Shown here piece after piece: positions 14,332-23,134 of a stretch of 64,000 nucleotides of DNA (positions are counted from its first letter, which is position 1; each line of letters opens with the position of its first letter). The DNA is taken from assembly GCF_018613695.1 (NCBI RefSeq), contig NZ_JAGGPR010000008.1, positions 1 to 64,000 on the forward strand, read 5' to 3'. The notes beneath the pieces are model-generated. The model ran no database searches and was not told the DNA's origin. It was given only the letters and a program-made list of their open reading frames with translations. A program made the translations under genes and the position numbers. Source of the stretch: Arthrobacter sp. ISL-95 (GTDB lineage Bacteria > Actinomycetota > Actinomycetes > Actinomycetales > Micrococcaceae).

Positions 14332-15840
14332 ATGAACATCAAAAAGAAATCCCGCTCTGCGAATACCACCTCGCCCCAGAAGCATCAGTCGGAACGGCCC
14401 GAGGACAAACGACTTTCCATCGGAAGCACCTTCGCCTACGGCTTCCAGCACGTCCTCACCATGTATGGCGGAATCATTGCCCCGCCGCTGATCATCGGTG
14501 CAGCCGCCGGCATGAACTCTCAGGACATCGGCCTCCTCATTGCCGCCTGTTTGTTCGTGGGCGGCCTGGCCACCATCCTGCAGACGGTTGGTATTCCGTT
14601 CTTCGGCTCGCAGTTGCCGCTGGTTCAGGGCGTTTCCTTCGCCGGTGTTTCCACCATGGTGGCGATCGTCCAAGGTGGCGGCGGGATCCAGGCTGTGTTC
14701 GGCTCGGTCATTGTGGCCTCGCTGATCGGCCTGGCGATCACTCCCCTGTTCTCCAAGATCATCAAGTTCTTCCCGCCGGTAGTCACCGGCACCGTGATCA
14801 CCACCATCGGCTTGACACTGATGCCGGTGGCAGCGAACTGGGCCATGGGCGGCAACGCCAAGGCTGATAACTACGGCAGCATGGCCAACATTGGCCTCGC
14901 AGCAGCAACCATGGGCGTCGTCCTGCTCCTGAGCAAGGTTGGCAACGCCGCTATCTCCCGGCTCTCCATCCTGCTGGCCATGGTCATCGGCACCATCATC
15001 GCGTTGGTAGCCGGCATGGCTGACTTCTCCAAGGTTGGCCAGGGCGACATCGTCGCGTTCCCCACGCCGTTCGCTTTCGGCGCTCCTACCTTCGAGATCG
15101 CTGCGATCATCTCCATGCTCATCGTCATCCTGGTGACCTTGACTGAGACCTCGGCGGACATCATCGCAGTGGGCGAGATCGTGGACACCAAGGTTGACTC
15201 CCGCCGCATCGGCGACGGCCTCCGCGCAGACATGCTTTCCAGCGCCATCTCCCCGCTGTTCAACTCCTTCACCCAGAGCGCCTTCGCCCAGAACGTGGGC
15301 CTGGTGGCCATCACGGGCATCAAGAGTCGCTTCGTGGTCAGTGCCGGCGGCCTTATTCTGGTGATCCTGGGTCTCCTGCCGATCCTGGGCCGCGTCGTCG
15401 CAGCGGTTCCGACGCCCGTCCTGGGCGGCGCCGGCGTCGTGCTCTTCGGTACTGTGGCAGCCAGCGGTATCCGTACCCTGGCCAAGGTTGAGTACAAGAA
15501 CAACATGAATCTGATCATCGTGGCGGCTTCGATCGGCTTCGGTATGATCCCCATTGCAGCCCCGAAGTTCTACGATCAGTTCCCCTCCTGGTTCGCCACG
15601 ATCTTCCACTCCGGAATCAGCTCGGCAGCCGTCATGGCCATCCTGCTGAACATCCTGTTCAACCACTTCAAGGCCGGCAACTCGGACAACCAGTCGGTGT
15701 TCGTGGCGGGCACTGACCGGATCGTCAGCGAAGAGGACATCAAGTGCCTCAGCGAAGGCGACCGGTTTGAGAACGGCAAGCTGATCGACGCCGACGGCAA
15801 GGAAGTCCCGCTCAAAACGTCCAGCGCTTCAGAGCACTAG
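14332..15840 (+). CDS. Nucleobase:cation symporter-2 (urate/xanthine permease)
   Basis: The 502-residue membrane protein has about 14 hydrophobic segments. It carries the NAT/NCS2 signature QNVGLVAITG, the conserved helix YGFQHVLTMYGGIIAPPLI, and VTLTETSADIIAVGEIV for substrate and proton binding. The family includes the PucJ/PucK and UacT urate and xanthine transporters. Its place directly after urate oxidase supports urate or xanthine uptake. The 85-base upstream gap contains two TTAGCCAGAC copies near 14276 and 14289. A hydrophilic C-terminal tail of about 50 residues follows the last helix. Confidence 0.9.
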   Translation: MNIKKKSRSANTTSPQKHQSERPEDKRLSIGSTFAYGFQHVLTMYGGIIAPPLIIGAAAGMNSQDIGLLIAACLFVGGLATILQTVGIPFFGSQLPLVQGVSFAGVSTMVAIVQGGGGIQAVFGSVIVASLIGLAITPLFSKIIKFFPPVVTGTVITTIGLTLMPVAANWAMGGNAKADNYGSMANIGLAAATMGVVLLLSKVGNAAISRLSILLAMVIGTIIALVAGMADFSKVGQGDIVAFPTPFAFGAPTFEIAAIISMLIVILVTLTETSADIIAVGEIVDTKVDSRRIGDGLRADMLSSAISPLFNSFTQSAFAQNVGLVAITGIKSRFVVSAGGLILVILGLLPILGRVVAAVPTPVLGGAGVVLFGTVAASGIRTLAKVEYKNNMNLIIVAASIGFGMIPIAAPKFYDQFPSWFATIFHSGISSAAVMAILLNILFNHFKAGNSDNQSVFVAGTDRIVSEEDIKCLSEGDRFENGKLIDADGKEVPLKTSSASEH

Positions 15841-15864
15841 CTCACTACACGCGCAGATGACAAC

Positions 15865-15899
15865 AGGCGGCAGTGTTTCCTTGGGGGACACTGCCGCCT
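15865..15899 (+). terminator. Terminator after the urate/xanthine permease
   Basis: AGGCGGCAGTGT (15865-15876) pairs with ACACTGCCGCCT (15888-15899), followed by TTGTCGTTT. The stem core matches the aceE terminator at 516-554. Confidence 0.75.
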
Positions 15900-16019
15900 T
15901 TGTCGTTTCCGAGCGAACGGCCGCCGTTGAGGGAATGTACGACGCCGGCACTCACCAGGGTGCGGAGCCCACCTTTGCAGCGTCTCACCTTCGCAAACAG
16001 CGCACCGTAGGATCAGGCC

Positions 16020-16502
16020 ATGACCGAAGAGCCGATGCCCAGCCAAATGCCGTGCTTCCGTTCACTGGCCTTCCGCGAGATTCCGAAGCCGGACTACGCG
16101 GACGTTTGCCTGGCCACCCTTCCGGAGGGCGCCGGCACGGATCCGAAAGAGTGGGCGGAACGGTTGTTCTCCCTGAAGTCCATGCCGCGGTGGGTTTCCG
16201 CCGCGATGGGTTTGCGCCAGGCGCTGGTTCCCTTGATCGGCGTTCCCAAGGCCCCGCGGGACACGTTCACAGTGACGGACCGTGCGGGCGAAGAAGCCCT
16301 GATCTTCGTCCAGGACAAGCACTTGAACTTCGCAGCCGCCGTCGGGGTGGATCCGGTGAGCCGACTGATTCGGGTGACTACCGCCGTCGAGCTCAAAGGG
16401 TGGCGAGGCAAGCTGTACTTCGGCGTGGTGCGTCCGGTGCACCCGATCGTGGTGAACGCGATGCTGAAGAAGGCCATCCGCTCACAACCCGCACCCAGAT
16501 AG
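16020..16502 (+). CDS. DUF2867 family protein
   Basis: The 160-residue protein has features of DUF2867: an N-terminal FREIPKPDYADVCLATLP, WAERLFS, then FTVTDRAGEEALIFVQDKHLNFAAAVGV and a C-terminal AMLKKAIRS. No catalytic role is established. The family often sits near oxidoreductases and SRPBCC-like proteins. It stands alone between two hairpins, so it is probably a single-gene transcript. No clear link to purine use can be drawn from the sequence. Confidence 0.7.
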   Translation: MTEEPMPSQMPCFRSLAFREIPKPDYADVCLATLPEGAGTDPKEWAERLFSLKSMPRWVSAAMGLRQALVPLIGVPKAPRDTFTVTDRAGEEALIFVQDKHLNFAAAVGVDPVSRLIRVTTAVELKGWRGKLYFGVVRPVHPIVVNAMLKKAIRSQPAPR

Positions 16503-16507
16503 CAAAA

Positions 16508-16538
16508 GATGGCAATGTTCTTGGGAAACATTGCCATC
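16508..16538. terminator. Hairpin between DUF2867 gene and iclR
   Basis: GATGGCAATGTT (16508-16519) pairs perfectly with AACATTGCCATC (16527-16538) around a 7-base loop, just after the DUF2867 stop and before the convergent regulator end. Confidence 0.7.
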
Positions 16539-16579
16539 AAATGCCACCTCGCGCGCGGGAGCGGCGGCGGGTGGGGAAG

Positions 16580-17335
16580 CTAGTTCTGGTTGAGCTCCGC
16601 GGAGATCGCCATGGCAGCGTCGCGCAGCATGGGCACGGCGCGGTCGGCGAAGCTCTGGTCAACGCGGGTGATCGGTCCGGAGACGGAGATCGCGGTGGGG
16701 GTGGGCGCGTTGGGCACCGCCATGGCGAAGCAGCGGACGCCCAGCTCCTGCTCTTCCTCGTCAATGGAGTAGCCGCGTTCCCGGATGAGCTTGAGGTCAG
16801 CGAGCAGCGAGTCGATGTCGCCGATGCTCTTGGCCGTGGGAGTAGGCATGCCGGTGCGTGCCACGATTCCGCGGACAACTTCGTCGTCCAGCTGGGCGAG
16901 GATGGCTTTGCCCACGCCGGTATCGTGCGTGTGGGCGCGGCGGCCAACCTCGGTGAACATGCGCATGGAGTGCATGGAGGGGACCTGGGCAACGTAGATG
17001 ACCATGTCCGAGTCCAGGACGGCCATGTTGGAGGTTTCGCCGAGGCGTTCCACCAGGGTCTTCAGCTGCGGACGGGCCACAGCGCCGAGCTGCTTACTGG
17101 CACCTTCGCCGAGCCGGATGAGCCGCGGACCCAGGGCGTAGCGGCGGTTGGGCAGCTGACGGATGTAGCCGAGGGACACCAGCGTGCGGAGCAGGCGGTG
17201 AATAGTGGGCAGGGGGAGGTCAGTGGACGACGAAAGTTCGCTCAGCGTGACGTCGCCGCCTGCGTCCGTGATCAGTTCCAGCAGTTCAAAGACGCGCTCA
17301 ACGGACTGCACGCCTCCGGAGGCTTTTTCAGCCAT
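16580..17335 (-). CDS. IclR-family transcriptional regulator of the malic enzyme/malate synthase operon
   Basis: The 251-residue protein has an N-terminal winged helix (SVERVFELLELI, LSELSSSTDLPLPTIHRLLRT, LGYIRQ) and a C-terminal GAF-like effector domain (HTHDTGVGKAILAQLD, CFAMAVPN, ISVSGPITRVD). It is divergent from the malic enzyme, malate synthase, DUF6986 and ureidoglycine aminohydrolase operon. IclR relatives such as AllR and IclR sense glyoxylate or allantoin derivatives. Control of glyoxylate and ureide use is therefore a sound inference; the effector is not known. Confidence 0.85.
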   Translation of the reverse strand: MAEKASGGVQSVERVFELLELITDAGGDVTLSELSSSTDLPLPTIHRLLRTLVSLGYIRQLPNRRYALGPRLIRLGEGASKQLGAVARPQLKTLVERLGETSNMAVLDSDMVIYVAQVPSMHSMRMFTEVGRRAHTHDTGVGKAILAQLDDEVVRGIVARTGMPTPTAKSIGDIDSLLADLKLIRERGYSIDEEEQELGVRCFAMAVPNAPTPTAISVSGPITRVDQSFADRAVPMLRDAAMAISAELNQN

Positions 17336-17462
17336 TCCCTTGTCTCCAATGACTCAGATTCCGACAACTCTTATCCGCATCGTGAAAAGAATTGCTTAGA
17401 ACACCCAACATACAGCACAGCGCCCACCTGCGCGACGACACCGAACATGACCAAGCAAGGGG

Positions 17463-17491
17463 TTGTGTTTCCACTTTGTAGATAATAATAT
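17463..17491 (+). promoter_or_regulatory. Sigma-70-like promoter of the glyoxylate operon
   Basis: TTGTGT and TAATAT are separated by exactly 17 bases in an AT-rich patch. Overlapping TAATA direct repeats around 17483-17499 may be regulator contacts. AGGAGG and the malic enzyme ATG follow about 65 bases downstream. Confidence 0.6.
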
Positions 17492-17556
17492 CCATAATAC
17501 GAAAACATTCAGTTTGGAACGGCGGCCCGGGAACGGGCCTTACAGGAGGAATTTCA

Positions 17557-18957
17557 ATGGCGAATCCGAGCCCCGGAAACTCGATCACCCTGCGCGTCGC
17601 CGCACCGTCGAGCTTCACAGCTACCAGCGAACTGGCAGCAGCCGTCGGCGCAGCCGGTGCAGCAATCACCGCGCTGGATGTCACGGAATCCCACCACGAG
17701 ACGCTTGTTGTTGACGTCACCTGCAACACCACCGACGACGACCACGCAGCCCGCGTCAAGGACGCCCTTAACGCACTCGACGGCGTCACCGTCCAGCACG
17801 TTTCGGACCGCACCTTCCTCATGCACCTCGGCGGCAAGCTCGAAGTGGTCCCCAAGGTAGCCTTGCGCAACCGCGACGACCTCTCGCGTGCCTACACTCC
17901 CGGCGTCGCCCGCGTTTGCATGGCCATTGCAGAAGACCCGGCCGCAGCCCGCAACCTGACGGTCAAGCGCAACACCATCGCCGTCCTCACCGACGGCTCA
18001 GCCGTTCTGGGCCTGGGCAACATCGGCCCGGCCGCTGCCCTTCCCGTGATGGAAGGCAAGGCCGCGCTCTTCAAGCAGTTCGCCAACGTTGACGCCTGGC
18101 CGGTCTGCCTGGACACCCAGGACACCGAAGAAATCATCATGATCGCCAAGGCCATGGCCCCCGTTTACGGCGGTATTAACCTTGAAGACATCGCCGCGCC
18201 GCGCTGCTTCGAAATCGAGAACCGCCTCCGCGAAGAGCTGGACATCCCGGTCTTCCACGATGACCAGCACGGCACCGCCATTGTCACCCTCGCTGCCTTG
18301 GTCAACGCCCTCCGCGTTGTGGACAAGAAGCTCTCCGAGGTTAAGATCGTGGTTTCGGGCGTCGGCGCTGCCGGCTCGGCCATCATCCAGCTCCTCAAGG
18401 CCCAGGGCGCGCAGCACATCATCGCTGCCGGCCGCTCCGGCGCCATCCACTCCGGTGAAGAATACGGCGACGAGCACCGCAGCTGGATCGCCGCCAACAC
18501 CAACGAAGAAGGTTTCTCCGGCACCCTGCACGACGCCCTTAGGGGAGCGGACGTCTTCATCGGCGTCTCCGCCCCGCACGTGATCGGCGAAGAGCAGGTT
18601 GCTTCCATGGCTGAGAACGCGATCGTGTTCGCCATGGCCAACCCGACGCCGGAAATCGACCCTGTGGTCGCGTCCAAGCACGCAACCGTGGTTGCCACCG
18701 GTCGCAGCGACTTCCCGAACCAGATCAACAACGTACTGGCCTTCCCCGGCTTCTTCCGCGGTCTGCTGGACGCCGGGGCATCGGACATCACGCCGAACAT
18801 GCTGGTGGCCGCCGCCGAGGCAATTGCCAACCGGGTGGCTGACGATGAGCTCAACGCGAGTTACATTATCCCCAGCGTCTTCGATCCCCATGTTGCCGCC
18901 GACGTAGCGACCGCCGTAGCCAATGCTGCGCACGCCAACGCCGCCAGCGCACTCTAG
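17557..18957 (+). CDS. NAD(P)-dependent malic enzyme with N-terminal ACT-like domain
   Basis: The 466-residue protein has an N-terminal ACT-type domain (about 8-90: [31 protein letters not shown]) followed by the malic core. The core shows [10 protein letters not shown] (catalytic Tyr), [26 protein letters not shown] (catalytic Lys), HDDQHGTA for metal binding, and the GVGAAGSA nucleotide site. It decarboxylates malate to pyruvate. As first gene of an operon with malate synthase it turns glyoxylate-derived malate into pyruvate. AGGAGG lies 8 bases before the ATG. The ACT domain suggests allosteric control by a small molecule. Confidence 0.92.
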   Translation: MANPSPGNSITLRVAAPSSFTATSELAAAVGAAGAAITALDVTESHHETLVVDVTCNTTDDDHAARVKDALNALDGVTVQHVSDRTFLMHLGGKLEVVPKVALRNRDDLSRAYTPGVARVCMAIAEDPAAARNLTVKRNTIAVLTDGSAVLGLGNIGPAAALPVMEGKAALFKQFANVDAWPVCLDTQDTEEIIMIAKAMAPVYGGINLEDIAAPRCFEIENRLREELDIPVFHDDQHGTAIVTLAALVNALRVVDKKLSEVKIVVSGVGAAGSAIIQLLKAQGAQHIIAAGRSGAIHSGEEYGDEHRSWIAANTNEEGFSGTLHDALRGADVFIGVSAPHVIGEEQVASMAENAIVFAMANPTPEIDPVVASKHATVVATGRSDFPNQINNVLAFPGFFRGLLDAGASDITPNMLVAAAEAIANRVADDELNASYIIPSVFDPHVAADVATAVANAAHANAASAL

Positions 18958-18973
18958 AAAAGGACACCGCCAC

Positions 18974-20572
18974 ATGGCTATCACAGTCACTGATCCCCGG
19001 CCGATCGATCGCGCCGAGGAAATCCTCACCCCCAAGGCGCTGGCCTTCATTGAGGAACTGCACAAGCGCTTCGCCGGCACCCGCAACGAGCTGCTGGAAG
19101 CGCGCGGCGTCAAGCGCCAGAAGGTTGCCGATACCAGCCGCCTGGACTTTCTCCCGGAGACCCAGGAAATCCGCAACGGCGACTGGAAGGTCGCTGAGGC
19201 ACCGGCAGCTTTGCAGGACCGCCGCGTTGAGATGACCGGTCCGGCAACGCCGGCAAAGATGGCCATCAACGCCCTCAACTCCGGCGCCAAGGTATGGCTC
19301 GCGGACCTCGAAGACGCCAGCACTCCCACGTGGCCCAACGTCATCGACGCCATCCTGAACCTCCGCGACGCCGCCCAGGGCACCCTGAGCTACACCTCGC
19401 CCGAAGGCAAGGAATACCGTCTCCGCACCGACGCTCCCCTGGCTGTTGTAGTGGCCCGTCCCCGCGGCTGGCACATGGAAGAGAACCACCTGCTGATCGA
19501 CGGCGCACCCGCAGTGGGCGCGCTGGTGGACTTCGGTTTGCATTTCTTCCACATCGCCAAGCAGCTGCTCCTCAACGGCCACGGCCCGTACTACTACCTG
19601 CCCAAGATGGAGAGCCACCTGGAGGCACGCCTCTGGAACGACGTCTTTGTGTTCGCACAAGACTTCCTCGGCGTCCCGCAGGGCAGCGTCCGGGCCACCG
19701 TGCTCATCGAGACGATTCCGGCCGCTTTCGAAATGGACGAAATCCTTTACGAACTGCGCGATCACGCCTCAGGCCTGAACGCCGGCCGCTGGGATTACCT
19801 CTTCAGCATCATCAAGTACTTCCGTGATGCCGGCGAAGAGTTCGTGCTCCCGGACCGTGCCACCGTTGCCATGACGGCTCCGTTCATGCGCGCTTACACC
19901 GAGCTCCTGGTCAAGACCTGCCACAAGCGCGGCGCCTTCGCCATGGGCGGCATGGCCGCCGTCATCCCCAACCGCAAGCAGCCGGACGTCACCGCCGCAG
20001 CTTTCGACAAGGTCCGCGCCGACAAAACGCGTGAAGCGAACGATGGCTTCGACGGCTCATGGGTTGCCCACCCGGACCTGGTTCCCACCTGCCGCGAAGT
20101 CTTCGACTCCGTGCTGGGCGACCGTCCCAACCAGCTGGACAAGCAGCGCCCCGAGGTGAGCGTCACGGCCGAGCAACTGATCGACGTCGCCTCCGCCGGC
20201 GGCACCGTAACGGAAGCCGGCCTGCGGCTGAACCTGTACGTCGCCGTCGCTTACACAGGCGTCTGGATCTCCGGCAGCGGCGCCGTTGCCATCCACAACC
20301 TCATGGAAGACGCAGCGACGGCTGAAATCTCCCGCTCGCAGGTGTGGCAGCAGATCCGCAACAAGTCCGTCCTCGCGGACACCGGCAACACCGTAACCCG
20401 CGAACTTGTCAGCCGCATTCTGGGCGAAGAAACCGAGCGCCTGCGCATCGAGTTCGGCGACGAGAACTTCAAGGCGTACTACGAGCCCGCCTCCAAGCTG
20501 ATCGAGGACATTTGTTTGTCCGACGATTACACGGACTTCCTGACCACTCCCGCGTATGAGTTGGTGGGCTGA
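18974..20572 (+). CDS. aceB: Malate synthase A
   Basis: The 532-residue protein fits the usual 530-550 of isoform A. Landmarks are LADLEDASTPTWPNVI, VVARPRGWHMEENHLLIDG, YYYLPKMESHLEARLW, TVLIETIPAAFEMDEILYEL, RWDYLFSIIK and the late catalytic segment ending in MEDAATAEISRSQVWQ. It condenses glyoxylate with acetyl-CoA to malate. ATG 18974 is preferred over longer frames because it follows the malic enzyme stop by 16 bases with AAAAGGA upstream and matches known N-termini. Clustering with ureide genes points to purine-derived glyoxylate rather than to the isocitrate lyase route. Confidence 0.93.
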   Translation: MAITVTDPRPIDRAEEILTPKALAFIEELHKRFAGTRNELLEARGVKRQKVADTSRLDFLPETQEIRNGDWKVAEAPAALQDRRVEMTGPATPAKMAINALNSGAKVWLADLEDASTPTWPNVIDAILNLRDAAQGTLSYTSPEGKEYRLRTDAPLAVVVARPRGWHMEENHLLIDGAPAVGALVDFGLHFFHIAKQLLLNGHGPYYYLPKMESHLEARLWNDVFVFAQDFLGVPQGSVRATVLIETIPAAFEMDEILYELRDHASGLNAGRWDYLFSIIKYFRDAGEEFVLPDRATVAMTAPFMRAYTELLVKTCHKRGAFAMGGMAAVIPNRKQPDVTAAAFDKVRADKTREANDGFDGSWVAHPDLVPTCREVFDSVLGDRPNQLDKQRPEVSVTAEQLIDVASAGGTVTEAGLRLNLYVAVAYTGVWISGSGAVAIHNLMEDAATAEISRSQVWQQIRNKSVLADTGNTVTRELVSRILGEETERLRIEFGDENFKAYYEPASKLIEDICLSDDYTDFLTTPAYELVG

Positions 20573-20573
20573 G

Positions 20574-21836
20574 ATGGGCTCATTCTCTTCATCTGATCTG
20601 GCCCGCATCGAGTCGCAGCTTGAGGCCACGGACCAGTTGCTGGACCGCAACTACCCCGGCGACGACGGCTCACGCCAGCCCATCCACACCGTTTACATCC
20701 CGGCCGACCGCTTCACTCCTTCCCTCGCGGAAGAGTGGGGCGCCCAGGCACTGGCGACGGCGGAAGCTCACGGTGGCTTGGAAAAGTTGGGTCAGTTGCT
20801 GGGCCAGGAGTCCCACCTGGCTGCCGCTGTTGCGGAGCGCGTGGCTGCGAAGCTCTCCGCAGAACCCATCGAGGACCTGCGTTTGGACTTCGAAGACGGC
20901 TACGGCGACCGCGGCGATGAGGCAGAAGACGCCGACGCCGTTGCTGCCGCCAAGGCCGTTGCCACTGCAGTTGCGGCCGGAACAGCTCCGCCGTTCATAG
21001 GCATCCGCTTCAAGTGCTTCGAAGCCCCCACCCGGGCCCGCGGCCTGAAGACGCTGGACCTGTTCGTCTCCACCTTGGCTGACGCCGGCGAGCTCCCCGC
21101 TGGACTGATCCTTACCCTGCCCAAGGTCACCACGGTGGCCCAGGTGCAGGCAATGGACTTCGCAGTGTCCCGCCTTGAGGAAGTCCACGGGCTTCCCGCC
21201 GGCCGGCTCCGCTTTGAGGTGCAGGTGGAAACGCCCCAGCTCATCATAGGCGCTGACGGAACCTCGCCTGTGGCCCAGCTCCCCCACATAGTTCCGGGCC
21301 GCATCAGCGCCCTGCACTACGGGACGTACGACTACAGTGCCTCGCTGGGAATCTCCGCCGAGTACCAGTCCATGGAACACCCGGTGGCCGACTTCGCCAA
21401 GGAAGTCATGCAGCTCGCCGTCGCAGGAACGGGCATCCGTCTCTCCGACGGTTCCACCAACATCATCCCCGTGGGCGATGGCGTGGAAGATGCTTGGAAG
21501 CTGCACGGCCGCTTGGTACGACGTTCCCTGGAGAACGGCTACTACCAGGGTTGGGATCTGCACGCAGCCCAACTGCCCAGCCGCTTCTCGGCGTCGTACG
21601 CGTTCTACCGCGAAGGCCTGCCCGCCGCTGCCCTGCGCCTCCGTAACTATGTGGAACGCACCGAAGGCGGCGTCATGGATGAGCCCGCCACGGCTCGCGC
21701 CCTTGCCGGCTTCGTCCTCCGCGGCGTCCAGTGCGGCGCAGTGGCCACCGACGAGGTCAAGGCGCTTGCCGGCGTCGAACTTTCACAGCTGACCGCACTG
21801 GCGCACCCGCGGCTCGCGCAACCGACTTCCCACTGA
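20574..21836 (+). CDS. DUF6986 / HpcH-HpaI aldolase-like protein
   Basis: The 420-residue protein resembles the citrate lyase beta/HpcH family: RLDFEDGYGDRGDEAEDAD (Mg-binding acidic loop), GIRFKCFEA, LILTLPKV, RFEVQVETPQLIIG, LHYGTYDYSASLGIS and YYQGWDLHAAQLPSR. Relatives cleave or form C-C bonds on acyl-CoA or keto acids, often with glyoxylate or acetyl-CoA. The exact reaction here is unknown. It starts one base after the malate synthase stop and is followed by ureidoglycine aminohydrolase, so a role in glyoxylate or ureidoglycolate handling is likely. The ATG at 20574 is preferred over 20556, which lies inside aceB. Confidence 0.8.
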   Translation: MGSFSSSDLARIESQLEATDQLLDRNYPGDDGSRQPIHTVYIPADRFTPSLAEEWGAQALATAEAHGGLEKLGQLLGQESHLAAAVAERVAAKLSAEPIEDLRLDFEDGYGDRGDEAEDADAVAAAKAVATAVAAGTAPPFIGIRFKCFEAPTRARGLKTLDLFVSTLADAGELPAGLILTLPKVTTVAQVQAMDFAVSRLEEVHGLPAGRLRFEVQVETPQLIIGADGTSPVAQLPHIVPGRISALHYGTYDYSASLGISAEYQSMEHPVADFAKEVMQLAVAGTGIRLSDGSTNIIPVGDGVEDAWKLHGRLVRRSLENGYYQGWDLHAAQLPSRFSASYAFYREGLPAAALRLRNYVERTEGGVMDEPATARALAGFVLRGVQCGAVATDEVKALAGVELSQLTALAHPRLAQPTSH

Positions 21837-21850
21837 TAGGAGCATTTCGC

Positions 21851-22663
21851 ATGGGCAAGTACTACTACCCGCAGGGCGGCCTGCCGCCGCAGACCCAACT
21901 GACCACCGAGCGGGCCATCGTCACCGAGGCCTACACGGTGATTCCCAAGGGCGTCATGACGGACATCGTCACCAGCAACCTGCCGGGATTCTCCAACACG
22001 CGTTCCTGGATCATCGCACGGCCGATCTCCGGCTTCGCCACCACGTTCTCGCAGTTGATTGTTGAGATCGCACCGGGTGGGGGCGCGCCGAAGGCTGAGT
22101 TCGAGTCCGGCGTCGAAGGCGTCATTTTCGTGACCAAGGGCCAGGTGAACCTGACGCTCGACGGCGAACTGCACCACCTCGAGGAGGGCGGCTACGCCTA
22201 CCTTGCCGCCGGGTCCGACTGGGGCCTGGAGAACGTGTCCGACGACATCGTTTCCTTCCACTGGATCCGCAAGGCCTACGAGCGGCTTGAGGGCTTCGAG
22301 GCCAAGTCCTTCGTCACCAACGAGAAGGACGTGGAGCCCACCTCCATGCCGGACACCGACGACGTCTGGAAAACCACGCGCTTCACGGACTCCAGCGACC
22401 TCGCCCACGATATGCAGGTCAACATCGTCACCTTCCAGCCCGGCGGTGTGATCCCCTTCCCGGAGACCCACGTCATGGAGCACGGCCTGTACGTGCTGGA
22501 GGGCAAGGCCATGTACTTGCTCAACAACGACTGGGTTGAGGTGGAAGCTGGCGACTTCATGTGGCTCCGCGCGTTCTGCCCGCAGGCTTGCTACGCGGGT
22601 GGTCCGGGCGAGTTCCGTTACCTGCTGTACAAGGACATGAACCGCCAGGTGAAACTCACCTAG
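21851..22663 (+). CDS. (S)-ureidoglycine aminohydrolase
   Basis: This 270-residue bicupin begins MGKYYYPQGGLPPQTQL and has two cupin cores. The second contains GGVIPFPETHVMEHGLYVLEG, here in two parts (PETHVMEHG then LEGKAMYLLNNDW), with the metal-binding Glu/His set. The family (AllE/UGHY, YlbA) hydrolyses (S)-ureidoglycine to (S)-ureidoglycolate and ammonia. AGGAG precedes the ATG at 21851; open frame extends upstream inside the previous gene and is ignored. It ends the operon, before a hairpin. Allantoinase and allantoate amidohydrolase are not in the window. Confidence 0.9.
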   Translation: MGKYYYPQGGLPPQTQLTTERAIVTEAYTVIPKGVMTDIVTSNLPGFSNTRSWIIARPISGFATTFSQLIVEIAPGGGAPKAEFESGVEGVIFVTKGQVNLTLDGELHHLEEGGYAYLAAGSDWGLENVSDDIVSFHWIRKAYERLEGFEAKSFVTNEKDVEPTSMPDTDDVWKTTRFTDSSDLAHDMQVNIVTFQPGGVIPFPETHVMEHGLYVLEGKAMYLLNNDWVEVEAGDFMWLRAFCPQACYAGGPGEFRYLLYKDMNRQVKLT

Positions 22664-22682
22664 TCTTTGCTGCAACGCCGAG

Positions 22683-22723
22683 ATCGCCGGAAAGCTGCCA
22701 GTTCACTGGAAGTTTCCGGCGAT
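22683..22723 (+). terminator. Terminator after the glyoxylate/ureide operon
   Basis: ATCGCCGGAAA (22683-22693) pairs perfectly with TTTCCGGCGAT (22713-22723), 20 bases past the aminohydrolase stop. Confidence 0.7.
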
Positions 22724-22743
22724 TTCGCGTTTCTGAGGCGAAC

Positions 22744-23040
22744 TCAGCGGCGGCGGCCGATCGCGAGCCCGGCCCAGAACGCGAGGACCAGCAGACCAAG
22801 GACCGTCACGGTCAGGCCGATCTGCGTGCCCTGGCTGACCATGGCCCCACCGTTCCCGACGAAGACCGTGTCACTCAACGGCGCATAGGCAAACCACCCG
22901 AAGTCCGTACTTTGGTTGGTCCACGCCACGATCACCCCCACGATCACCGCGATCAGCCCAAGCAAAGGTACGACGACGGAAGAGACCTTGCGCGAAGGCT
23001 GCGGTGTGTCGTGTTCCCCAAGTATGTTGTTTTCCCCCAT
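22744..23040 (-). CDS. Small two-helix membrane protein
   Basis: The protein has 98 residues from ATG 23040 (106 if ATG 23064 is used). It has a polar N-terminus and two hydrophobic helices (VVVPLLGLIAVIVGVIVAW and LTVTVLGLLVLAFWAGLAI) joined by a loop with aromatic and glycine residues, and ends in RRR, which suggests an inward C-terminus. I do not recognise a named family. The palindromic repeat at 23067-23134 lies immediately upstream, so its promoter must sit in or beyond that repeat. Confidence 0.65.
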   Translation of the reverse strand: MGENNILGEHDTPQPSRKVSSVVVPLLGLIAVIVGVIVAWTNQSTDFGWFAYAPLSDTVFVGNGGAMVSQGTQIGLTVTVLGLLVLAFWAGLAIGRRR

Positions 23041-23066
23041 GCGGCCGAGTCTAGCGGAGCGCATGC

Positions 23067-23134
23067 ACCCAACTGAGTCGCAGTTAAGCGCGTTTTGAGC
23101 TCTCTAAACGCGCTCTGCTGCGACCTAGTTGGGT
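23067..23134. repeat. 68-bp palindromic repeat, family 1 copy B
   Basis: This copy starts ACCCAACTGAGTCGCAG and ends CTGCGACCTAGTTGGGT, with GCGCGTTTTGAGC facing its complement in the centre. It has the same length as 2073-2140. Its right arm provides the last codons and the TAG stop of the MmcQ/YjbR-like gene at 23125. Confidence 0.8.

Noticed and set aside
14275..15666. A 463-codon minus-strand frame opposite the urate/xanthine permease
   Set aside because: It is the mirror of a clear NCS2 transporter, with Asp/His/Gly-rich composition typical of antisense frames.
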